From Isochrysis galbana (lineage: Eukaryota > Haptophyta > Isochrysidales > Isochrysidaceae), in contig CM030931.1 in assembly GCA_018136815.1 (NCBI GenBank), positions 2,409,801-2,473,800 on the forward strand: a stretch of DNA of 64,000 nt, in the 5' to 3' direction. This document shows, piece after piece, positions 32,271 through 43,500 of this stretch. The notes below the pieces were generated by a model. The model was not told where the DNA came from and did not search any database. It worked only from the letters and a program-made list of their open reading frames with translations. A program made the position numbers and the translations under genes. The number at the start of each line of letters is the position of its first letter. Position 1 is the stretch's first letter.

Positions 32271-32996
32271 GCCGTTTTGGGGTTACGCTTCGTTGTGGTG
32301 TTGTGGTTGTGGGGGCTCCCGAGGGGGGTCTGGGGCCCAAAGGGCAAAGGGCACCGAATATGTGCTAGATAGGTGTTTTCCGGGGTTTCTAACGCTTTAC
32401 TTTGGTGTATTTCCTCAATCCTGACTTTTTCATTTTTACACCCTTAGAATTTCAAATAGTGTTTGACCGCCCTAACAGTGCTCAATGTTCTTGTGTTTCA
32501 CATTTAGGGCCTCAGCTTGCTGAGCCTCAAGTTGCACCTTCACCTTCACAAGAGTTGCACCGTTGCACCCGCACCCAGACCGACCCTTTAGGGTCCGCGG
32601 CCTCTACCTCCAACCTCCAAACCCACACCGCCAAGTTTTTCGGCGCGGAGACGGAGAGCTCCGGCGCCCCCTCCGACCCTCCGACGCTCTCGCCTCGCCT
32701 TCTCCCTTCCATCCCGCGAGCACAGCGCTACAGCGCACCCAGCTTGCTCGCTGATTCCGTCTCTTCTCTCGTTCTCCCAGAGTACGAAAATAGAATATTG
32801 GCTTTCTCTGTTTCTCTCTTTGTCTTCTTCTTCTCTCCGCTTTCCCCCCCGCGAGCCCGCGAGCCGAAGGAGCCAGAAGCTCTCTCCCTCTCTCTCCTCT
32901 CTCTCTCCCCTCTCTCTCTCTCTCGCTCGCTCGCTTGCTCGCCCTTCTTTCCGCTCCCCCATCTGTCCGACCCTGGTCTCTCTCACCTCCCTGCGT
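32271..32996. other. Dispersed-repeat tail, then pyrimidine-rich DEG1 promoter
   Basis: 32290–32490 matches 2070–2230 (ACCGAATATGTGCTAG, ATTTCCTCAAT, GTGTTTGACCGCCCTAA). 32520–32996 is C/T-rich, with CTCTCTC tracts at 32880–32935 shortly before the DEG1 ATG. The long frames here are low-complexity artefacts. Confidence 0.55.
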
Positions 32997-35120
<2,124 letters not shown>

Positions 35121-35885
35121 TTCTATAGAAGCGTCAGGTTTGGGGCTCTAAGATCAATCTTTCGCCGCTCATTTCCAATGTTTGCATGAAGGGCAGTGAA
35201 TGCCCGCCATCTCATGTCCACTAATAGTCTCCCCTACCCATATCCACGCCTATGGAATCTCACAAGAGTTCAATTCATGTAGGAATTGATCGTGCCGGAA
35301 GAGCGGGAAGGAGAGCTTTTCCTAGATGTTAATTGGGGCCTCATGGCTTGAGCCCATACCCGGTTGACATCCGACGCTTAAAGAGCGCAAACAAGGGCAA
35401 GATTCGCATAGAGCACGTTCTGCGCTCATGGAGATGTTGCACATAACGTTCGTCGTTATCGCGGAGCGCCATCGATGTCGCGCTACCGCAGGGCGCCGGC
35501 CCTCGTGGGCTAGACGTCAGCGGAAGTCAAGAGTCTACTATGCCTAGACGCCTCGATGTGTGTTTGTGCCCCTTATGAAAGCACCTTGTCCACAACAGGG
35601 TTCTATTATCATATTCTATCACTTATGATGAATGCCGCTCATGTTTCAGGATTCTCTTATCTATTTCATCTAGATCTAGCTCGAGTCAGCAATGAATCAT
35701 TGAATGGTCAATGAAACGGAGACATCGAAGTTTTGTGTGACTTTGTCGGAGCGAAGCTCGTTTCCTCTTTGGAAACAAGTCGCGAGGGCGCACCGGCGGC
35801 TAGCGCGGCGCGCGGTTCATCCGGGGAGCCCAGAACAGGCTCATCGGGAGAACGGGGAAGGTGAGCAGAATCAGGAGTGCCCACC
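35121..35885. other. DEG1 3' flank, no gene recognised
   Basis: Unique-looking sequence without a coding frame of note. The last ~180 bases open into the purine-rich frame that becomes the GA tract. Confidence 0.45.
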
Positions 35886-35888
35886 AGA

Positions 35889-35892
<4 letters not shown>

Positions 35893-35966
<74 letters not shown>

Positions 35967-35971
35967 GGAGA

Positions 35972-36056
<85 letters not shown>
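35893..36056. repeat. (GA)n microsatellite with GGGA interruptions
   Basis: About 165 bases of GA dinucleotides are broken by AGGGAGAGAGGGAGA blocks. Frames across it give Arg-Glu or Leu-Ser polymers and are not genes. Confidence 0.96.
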
Positions 36057-36149
36057 CTCGAGGGTCAAAACACAATTCAAACTCCGGCTCGGACTACGGA
36101 GTAAAATCCAGTGCCCTCGCGAGTCCTGCCTCGAGTCTCGCGGGGCAGT

Positions 36150-36312
36150 CTCGCGGGGCAGCGCCGAAGGACGCGCTGCGGGACAGCGCTGAAGGACGCT
36201 GAAGGACGCTGAAGGCTGAAGGACGCGCTGCGGGACACCGCCGAAGGACGCTGAGGGGCACTGAGGGACGCTGGGGACGCTGGGGAACACTGAGGGACAC
36301 GCTGGGGGACTT
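36150..36312. repeat. Minisatellite of ~10–20-bp units (GAAGGACGCTGA / GGGGACGCTG)
   Basis: Imperfect copies of GAAGGACGCTGAAGGACGCT, GGGACACCGCCGAAGGACGC and GAGGGACGCTGGGGACGCTG run head to tail. Units vary in length and the open frames are by-products. Confidence 0.75.
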
Positions 36313-37432
36313 TCGCGCGCGGGGGGGTGAGGGAAGAGAACACGGCGTCTCAACGCGCGGACGCGCGGACGCGAAAGAGAACCGCCGTCTCGGCGTGCGA
36401 GGGGGGGGGCCTCCCGTGCGCGCCACTTCATGCGCCGGTACCACTTGCTACTTGCTTCTCCTGCGCGTCGCTGCCTCAGCATGCGTGGTGCGTGGTTCCT
36501 CCCCCATGCCCCATTTCTCTGGTTCTCGGTCAAAAGCTTCGCTTGGATGCATGGGATCGTGGGTTGTGGAGCGCCCTCTCTCTTTCGGATAAAGGTACCC
36601 AGCTTTATAGGACGAGTCCTACAATGTGGGACGACGTTGTGAACTATGAAGACACGGTTCAATCTAGGAATGGAGAGCTAGGATTTGGTTTCTGTGTTCA
36701 TCTCATTGCCCTCATTGAGTCCTCCTAGAGGCTCAAGACACCATTCTCAAAGCATAATGAGTTATTTGCCACTCGCGGAAGCCTTCCCGGCAAAAAACGG
36801 CGTTGTCCTACGAATTGCCGCAAACACCTGAGGACACGATTTGAGGCTCATGATGAGCTCCCTAGAACTTGCTCCCACGAGATGAAATGCTCTTTGGCAT
36901 GGGTTCTTTTCGACCTTCAGTGGAGACCAAGCTTGGTTTTGAAGCCCAATGAGAGTTTTGGCTGCTTTTGCCTCTTGCGGGGCAAAAACAAAACTCTCGA
37001 CGCACCCGGTGGCCTCCGATGGCCGAAGTACTCAGCTCACGCTGGAGCCGAAAGCTCGGTCAAGACGAAGTCTACAGCCTTGGCCATAGTGGGAGCTAAG
37101 GATCTCAAGACTGAGTTGGGACTATCCTTCAGTTGGTGGGAAGTCCCAATCCTTCACTCTCGAAAGTTGTGTGGCTTTCAAGCTCTGGGTCCTACAAATA
37201 CACCGAAATCGTAGGACGCGGTCCTATAATGTAGGACGGAACTTTTTAGCCGCTTTCTCTCGAAAGAGAAGGGAAGATTCCCAGTTTCCCCACCTTTCTT
37301 CCTCCCAGGCGCCTCGCAAATAGCTTTAATTTGCTTTCTCTACAGCGGTTCTTTATCTGCTTCTGGGGGCAATCAAGTTTAATTTACGACCTCTTCGTAT
37401 CTCCCCCTTAGGCACATCGCACTCCTTTCGTC
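36313..37432. other. Unassigned spacer bounded by a ~37-bp direct repeat
   Basis: TAGGACGAGTCCTACAATGTGGGACG (near 36609) and TAGGACGCGGTCCTATAATGTAGGACGG (near 37212) are similar direct repeats ~600 bases apart. The sequence between is unique here, with several short frames but no recognised domain. It may be a small mobile element or a local duplication. Confidence 0.4.
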
Positions 37433-38022
37433 TTATTTGGTAGGTCTCTTGGAATCTTGTGCGGCAGGATTGCCCCTCGTTTCCGTTATGGTGCGATTCC
37501 CCTTCCAGACGGGATCGCCGACAGATCGCCTTCTGATCGTCGTCCGTCGTCGTCTGGCCGGAGTGTTTGGGTTTGATTTTAGTCGAGTTACGTGAGAAAG
37601 TCGTGGGGCGAGGGTCGGGGTGTTTTCCTGGGTGTCGTTGTCCGTCGTCCTGTCGTCAGTCGTCATCCGTCGTCGCTCTCGCTCTCGTCGCTCTCGCTCT
37701 CGTAACACTCAGACCCTACAAACTCGCCTCGCCTCGCCAGCCCCTGCCACCACAGCCCTCCTCACACTCACCCTCGCCTTTCGCCGCTCGTTCCATGTCG
37801 CTTTCGCCGCCGTCCTCGCCCTCGCTCAAGCCCGCCTATCCGCCTTCCTCTGCTGACGGGCTTCAGCCCGTCAGCACCTCTGAAGTGGCCTCCCTCTCCG
37901 CGCCTGCCGCCGGCTTCGCCCCTTCCTCATTGCCCTCAGGCCCTATGGGCCTTGCCAATTCGTCAGGCCCCCCTCCATGGCGACCAATCATAAGATTAGT
38001 GAACCAAGTATAAACTTAGTTG
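37433..38022. mobile_element. Dispersed element with gag-like frame and AACTAAG-type end
   Basis: 37800–37905 matches the inverse of window positions 1–118. A plus-strand frame 37797–38011 starts with ATG and reads MSLSPPSSPSLKPAYPPSSA, continuing Ser/Pro/Ala-rich to a stop at 38009–38011. The segment contains the stem CTGACGGGCTTCAGCCCGTCAG. Its right edge, read on the minus strand, is AACTAAGTTTATACTTGGTT, the same end as the retroelements at 16742, 44641 and 52030. The two readings imply opposite senses, so orientation is unresolved. Confidence 0.45.
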
Positions 38023-38204
38023 TCGAAAACAGGGGATGGTGATTGAACGCTTTTCCATGCTGTGGGTGATGGTGATTGAGCGCTTCTCGCCTACATAGCG
38101 GATAGCGGAACGCTGAGAAAGCCGACCCCCCCCGAAGCAGCGAACACCACCCCCTTGGCCCTTGGGAGTAAGGCTGTGAATAGGTTTGGTTTGGAGCTAA
38201 CATG

Positions 38205-38300
38205 TTTGAAGTAGATAGTGCCTTTCAGCTATCTTGATACATAGAGATAGTGCCCTTCGGCTATCTTGATACATAGAGATAGTGCGATTTGCCAAGTAGA
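38205..38300. repeat. ~42-bp tandem repeat (AGATAGTGC…CTATCTTGATACAT)
   Basis: Two to three head-to-tail copies of GCTATCTTGATACATAGAGATAGTGCCCTTCG are present. A related pair lies at 38905–38975 with GATAGATAG in place of GATACATAG. Each unit contains a small inverted repeat (CTATCT…AGATAG). Confidence 0.75.
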
Positions 38301-39308
38301 TACCTAATATCTAGATATTAGGCATTAGGTATTGGGGATAGATAACAGCCCTTAGCTCCGGCTCCGGCCCGTAGTAGTCGCGCGTTTGTGTGTTGTGTGT
38401 GGTTGTGGTTGTCGAACCAATATGTGTCGTTGTGCGCACTACGGCACAAAGCACAAACAAAGCTCAAGCTCCTACCTATAAATATAGATATACATTAGTG
38501 TACCGTAAAAGGTATTAATTAAGGCGGGGGGCGCGCCCGAAAAGCGCGAGAGTGAGTACTAAGTACCTACAATACGTGGGCAGTAGGCGCGAGACTGCTG
38601 TAGCCCTTCGATCGGCGCGGGGCGCGAGCAGGCTGTCGCCATGGGCAGGAAGCGGTCCGCTGCGGCGGTGGACAGCAATATACTCTGTACGAAAGGCAGG
38701 GCAATCGGATGTAACTTTGAGCACTCCTTGCTGGCGGGAATGAATTATGAGTGAGGGCTTGTCGTGTGTGTGTGTGGTTCGCGCGCGCAGCGCGCCCTTA
38801 GATAGCTCCGCGCGCCCCCATCAGTTGTCTTCCGCGCGCCGCGTGCAAGCCTGTAGCCTGTAACCTCGGTGGCTATTAATAGGTTGTTAATAGCTTTTGT
38901 CATCACAGCTATCTTGATAGATAGAGATAGTGCTCCTTCGCTATCTTGATAGATAGAGATAGTGCTTTTGCTGGGTAGATAGCCTAATACCTTGATATCT
39001 GTCTATCATGTTCACAGCCTTACTTGGGAGCCGGGAGTGTACTCTTACAATATTGTATCTGACGAGAACCGAGACGGAGCGCGCGCCCGCTCCGCGCCCG
39101 AACCGCATTTGATGAGCCATCTCAAGGCGTTTTCCGACCCCCCTGAACCGCCCAAAGCGCTTCGCGCGCGACCCCCCCCCCAAACCAAATAACCACACCA
39201 CGAAAATACCGACCCTCCCCCCCAACCGAAACCGACACCCTAAAGTCGGCCTAAAACCGACCCCCCCCGATTTTTTTTATCGCAGACTTGTACTCATGAT
39301 TCAACAAG
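38301..39308. other. Spacer with a second copy of the AGATAGTGC repeat; no gene recognised
   Basis: 38510–38760 is GC-rich unique sequence with short frames on both strands. 38770–38860 is TGTGTG/GCGCGC-rich. 38905–38975 repeats the ~42-bp unit. 39170–39270 is C-run-rich. It lies downstream of the SWIM protein stop codon on the minus strand. Confidence 0.4.
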
Positions 39309-40844
39309 TCACATGTTGAAAAACATCTCCATCGGGTCCATTGTGCCCGTTCTGTGCGACGACGGAGACGAGAAGGTCTCATGTTGCGCTGCTGCAGGCG
39401 CCCCCGCACTCCATGCGTGATGGGTCGTGTTGCTCATCGTAGCCGACGTGGCCATACAAGCGCTAGGGCAACTCCATCCTAGGCTCGACAGAGATACACG
39501 TGGCAGACCCGAGTCCAAAGGAGAGGCCATAGGCGGCGAGGGAGTGGGCACCTCGGCGGGTGTGGCAACAAAGTTTTCCGGTATGCTAGTAATCTCGTTC
39601 ACCCTCGTCAATCCACGGTGCCCTTCAACCAAAACCGGGACGCCAGGTTCATTAGGGCGTATCGGTGCGATCACGCGGCGTTCACTTGGCGCATGCTGTA
39701 CTGACGCACTACCATGCCCATCGCTTGCGTTGGGGGCGGACATTACCAACGGCTCCGATGCCCCGAGTGGTGCGTCTACCCTAGAACGCCTCGGGTTGCT
39801 GCTTGCCTTAGCCGTAATGGTTAGGGTCCTCTTCGCAATCTCAACCAACATTTCACAGGTTACCGGACGCGTGGGAATTACAATTACGGTCTGGTGGTGA
39901 GGGTCGATCTTGCCCTTCGTATCGTTTGAACTTGGCGTAGCGCTCCCGCGATGTGTGGCATTGACGGCTTGGCTAAACTCTGGACCTGATCTTGAGGCAT
40001 GACTTGGCCTAATTTTCTCTGAGCTACGCCGGTCACGTGAAGCGGCATCTGACTCGAATACACCTGGCATTTTGCTGTCCGTGGCACGAGAACGGCTTCT
40101 GTGGCCCTCTGACGCCCGAAAGCTAGTAGGTAGTCTGCGTTTCCCACGTGATGGATTTGCGACAGCCTGCCCAGCATTTGCAGGTGTCGCTGTCGATCCG
40201 GGACTTGCAGGGCCAGACGCTATGTTCATCGATGGAAGGCTAGCTGATGGGGCGGCAACCTCCACGAGAGACTGGCTATTGTACCCCGTTGTTATTGCCT
40301 GGGCCGTTGCATCTGCCGATGGACGGGAGGAGGCCCTCCTTGCACGTTCTAAGAGCCCAATGACATGCTTGCAAAGATACGGGCTGGAATGACAGTCTTC
40401 GCCTTCCAGCACACCGCCATTGTGATGCGATGTGGAGAATGGACATGAGCATTCTACACGGCAGAGAAGAGGGCGCGGTGGAGCGGCTATCCGCACGGAC
40501 ACCTTGTAGCTCCTCCCATCTGTGCCGTGGCAAATACATTGGAGCTTCAGGCTCTGGAATTGCTCTCTAGGAGTATTCGGCCCGCCATTAACGTCGATGG
40601 CACTTGAAGTCCTGCTTGCACTTCCTACATCGAAACGCTCAAAGTGTTCCTCGCTGAAGAGGAGATCGGACTTCGCGAGGTCGCGGCCGCGCTTGAGGCG
40701 CTGGGGCGCTCCGGGGTCGTCCCCCACCACCTGCTCAATGTCAGTATCAGTGTACGCGTCCGCCCATGCACCATCAGCTGAGCGCACGCGGATGCAACCT
40801 GCGGACAGCGGGCCGCATCTCTCGCTCGGTTCAGTCTCGCACAT
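39309..40844 (-). CDS. SWIM-type zinc-finger protein
   Basis: A single-exon frame of 511 residues, starting from the first ATG at 40844. A SWIM zinc finger (CxC…CxH) is present: Cys132 and Cys134 in VECSCPFSTSHHNGG, then Cys158 and His160 in SSPYLCKHVIGLLERA. It is preceded by LQCICHGTDGRSYKVSVRI, which fits the β-strands that lead into SWIM motifs. The remaining two thirds is Ser/Pro/Ala-rich and probably disordered. SWIM fingers mediate DNA or protein contacts, for example in MuDR-type transposases, MEKK1 and the Shu2/SWS1 recombination factors. No transposase or kinase domain accompanies it here, so the role is open. A splice variant or longer upstream exon cannot be excluded, because the frame is open to 40910 without an ATG. 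Confidence 0.65.
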   Translation of the reverse strand: MCETEPSERCGPLSAGCIRVRSADGAWADAYTDTDIEQVVGDDPGAPQRLKRGRDLAKSDLLFSEEHFERFDVGSASRTSSAIDVNGGPNTPREQFQSLKLQCICHGTDGRSYKVSVRIAAPPRPLLCRVECSCPFSTSHHNGGVLEGEDCHSSPYLCKHVIGLLERARRASSRPSADATAQAITTGYNSQSLVEVAAPSASLPSMNIASGPASPGSTATPANAGQAVANPSRGKRRLPTSFRASEGHRSRSRATDSKMPGVFESDAASRDRRSSEKIRPSHASRSGPEFSQAVNATHRGSATPSSNDTKGKIDPHHQTVIVIPTRPVTCEMLVEIAKRTLTITAKASSNPRRSRVDAPLGASEPLVMSAPNASDGHGSASVQHAPSERRVIAPIRPNEPGVPVLVEGHRGLTRVNEITSIPENFVATPAEVPTPSPPMASPLDSGLPRVSLSSLGWSCPSACMATSATMSNTTHHAWSAGAPAAAQHETFSSPSSHRTGTMDPMEMFFNM

Positions 40845-42050
40845 CTCCGGCGCATGCAGCCGTACCGCTGGTACTCCTGCACAGCACCCGGCACCAACAG
40901 CTCGGCGCACTGCCTGTCCTCTCGCCCTTCACCAACGCCGCGGCTCCACGTTCTCCTCCCCTCCCTCCCCCCTCTCTCCTCCCCTCCCTCTCCTCTCCGC
41001 TGGACGCTCCCGTGCAGCAGCCCGGAGCGGGCCGGAGGAGGGAGTGAGGGAGCTGTGAAAAGATTCGAGGCTATGAATCAAGGTGCAATGGTATGTGAAA
41101 AATCAAACGAGAAAGTAGTATGTTGAGTTTCACAGGAGCCCCCGTACGCCTCCCCCCCCCGCTGTGCCTGCAATTGCTCACGCTCAGGACTGGCAAGCCC
41201 GATAACAGTCGCCATTTTCGCAGCTGGACTGGCATAGATAGGTCGGAGCAGTTCTGATTAACGACGAGTCCAGATCCAGATCATCCTTTACAAAAAAATT
41301 CTTGAAGGTGACTACTCACTACTCCCTGCGATACGCTATCCCTTCCCCGGGGGTCTCCGACCGACATCGCCCATTGCCCCACCCTCACTCCCCTCTTCGC
41401 CCCCCCCCCCCCCTCGTTCCTTTTTGTTCGGTTTCGGGGGTCGACCCATGTGCCATGTGCGCTACTTTGGGTCAGGCGACGGGGGAGGGGGAGGGGGGGG
41501 GGGGGGGAGGGAGGGCGAATGGCGAATGGGCGAATCGCACCATTTCTTGGCGAAGATGAAGATAGAAGATTTTCGTAGGTAGTGGCAGGTAGCCCCCCCC
41601 CGGAGGTTTTTTATTGGGCATCGCGCCACGGTCAAAAAATGCAGTCCAGCCCTTACTATATGTTAAAAAGTCCCTGTTTGACCGCCCTAGTTTGGAGCCC
41701 TCCCTGCTGACCTGCTGTCTGCTGCTGCTGTGTTTCCCATCTCCATCTAGTAGATGCGATCATCTGCTAGATATCTAGGACGCGCTTCCTCCGAGGGGTG
41801 TGCCTCCGGAACAAACGCGGAGTCCGCTGCAACCTTTCGCACGAGGTTCCAGGCGCCTGGATCGACAACAAGTGCACGACCACCTGGCTACGGTCCCACA
41901 GCACTAAGCTTAAACCGGCACAGACTAGAAGAAGAAAACTCTGACCCCCTCCCATAATTTATTTAATAGACGGGGAAAGGAAAATGTGGACGCGTATTCT
42001 ATTTGTACTCCATTCTTGCCTTTTGTTTCGTTGCATCGTACGCTGAGGCT
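40845..42050. promoter_or_regulatory. Divergent intergenic region between SWIM protein and cyclophilin
   Basis: About 1.2 kb without a supported gene. 40960–41010 is CCCTCC-rich. 41400–41415 is a C run and 41486–41510 a G run. 41640–41695 carries the GTTTGACCGCCCTA repeat piece. 41880–41945 carries the LINE-end block (CAGCACTAAG…AAAACTCTGAC) also found at 18567–18617 and 45590–45645. The cyclophilin ATG lies 105 bases after that block. Confidence 0.5.
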
Positions 42051-42851
42051 ATGGCCGCCACGCTCGGCACAACCGCCAGCCCGTCCCGCGGGTCCAGTCC
42101 GCGGACAGCACGGTTGTCCAGGAAATCGATTGCACAGCAGGAGGAGAGAGAACCAAAGGTTTACCTGGAGGTGTGGGCCGACGCAGAGCCCTTGGGGCGC
42201 CTTGTCGTGCAGCTCTTCTCAAACACGGTGCGCCACGCAAAGGTCGAGCGGCTCGCCCATTGTCTGCACCCCTGAGGGCGGCGATGCCGTGCGCCCTGGT
42301 TGGTGCCGATCATGGTCCCGTTGTCCTCATACTCTCTTAGGTGCCGAAGACCGCCGACAACTTCAGGGCCCTTTGCACCGGGGAGGTGAGTGACCACTGC
42401 AAGAGTAGTGAGCCCAAAACATATCTGCATTACTCCTGATGCTTACCGGCAGCTCTTGTGCGCCTCGCAGTATGGTTATGGTTATCAGGGGTGCACCTTC
42501 CATCGTGTCATCCCAAACTTCATGGTTCAAGGTGGTGACTTCACGAGGTTTGACGGAACTGGCACAAAGTCAATTTATGGCAAGACATTCCCTGACGAAA
42601 ACTTTCATTTCAAGCACACTGCCCCAGGTCTGTTATCCATGTCAAACTGCGGACCTGACACGAACGGGTCTCAATTTTTCATTACTACTGCGCCTGCGGA
42701 CTGGCTCGATGGTAAGCACGTGGTATTTGGGCGCTTGGTGGACGGTACGCTGGGGGTACTCAAAAAAATTGAATCGTTTGGGTCAGCTTCAGGGGATACC
42801 AGCAAGAAGCTCATCATCCACCGCTGCGGAGAAATACTTGATGATGACTGA
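42051..42851 (+). CDS. Cyclophilin-type peptidyl-prolyl cis-trans isomerase
   Basis: Three exons are proposed: 42051–42227, 42341–42385 and 42471–42851, all phase 0, giving 200 residues. The product reads [35 protein letters not shown], then [40 protein letters not shown] and [12 protein letters not shown]. All core active-site residues of the family are present: the FHR arginine and phenylalanine, Gln of MVQGGD, Phe of SQFFIT, the tryptophan of DWLDGKH, and the GKHVVFG histidine. It should catalyse Xaa–Pro isomerisation and might bind cyclosporin. The ~35-residue basic N-terminus ([20 protein letters not shown]) could be a targeting or regulatory extension. The frame is open upstream of the ATG but contains no earlier ATG. 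Confidence 0.95.
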
Positions 42852-43146
42852 TTTGTGGGACCGTCAATGGTTATGACTGTGCATGTGCAACGAAATATCG
42901 AGCATGGCTGCTTGCCAATGCCGTCCAGCTCCCGATGGGAACTTCATTGAATACCCCTTTCTACTTGCTCTATCTAGCTAGCGTTGTCAATAGGAGCATG
43001 CAGCAATCAAAACCAATGGATTCCATTTTCTTGCGGTATCTCCTAAAGAAGTACACGCGAGCCCGGAGGGGCATAGGGGGGGGGGGGGCAAGGTACCCCC
43101 ATGGTCCCTACTCCCTACTCCAAGAGTAAGTTGTAAAAGTTGTGTC
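42852..43146. other. Cyclophilin 3' flank
   Basis: About 300 bases of unique sequence with a short G run near 43078–43087. No gene or RNA is recognised. Confidence 0.5.
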
Positions 43147-43500
43147 AACTAAGTTTATACTTTATACTTAGTTCGCCCATGAGGCACGAGCCCCCCCCTC
43201 CTCTCCACTCCTCCCCTGCTGTCGGGGAGGTACTACCAATCCTCTTGGCATGCCTGATGGCTTGCCAGGAGCACACTGCCCGGCTGACCCATACCCCTCC
43301 CCACGGGCTCGCCTGACTCGCCCGCCCTAGTCTGTCGCCTGTCGTGGCCAGCACATCGCCATCGCTCCATCGCTCTGACCAACCCCTCCTTGACGGATCG
43401 AGCATGACCACTGGCTCTGTGGCAAGTTGAGGTCTTGTGGTGTGTCAGTGTGTGGGTGTGGTTGTGACTGTGAGTCTGTAGCATGGGATGTAAAAAAAAA
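43147..43500 (+). mobile_element. Partial AACTAAG retroelement
   Basis: This begins AACTAAGTTTATACTTTATACTTAG and continues with GAGGCACGAGCCCCCCCCTC, CTTGGCATGCCTGATGGC and TTGCCAGGAG, matching the first ~170 bases of 16742–17492. Similarity fades beyond about 43340. The stretch ends with an A-run (TGTAAAAAAAAATTC, near 43490) that might be a poly(A)-like tail. No target-site duplication was found. Confidence 0.5.

Noticed and set aside
40845..40910. 22-residue N-terminal extension of the SWIM protein
   Set aside because: The extended frame starts at a GTG. The first ATG is at 40844.
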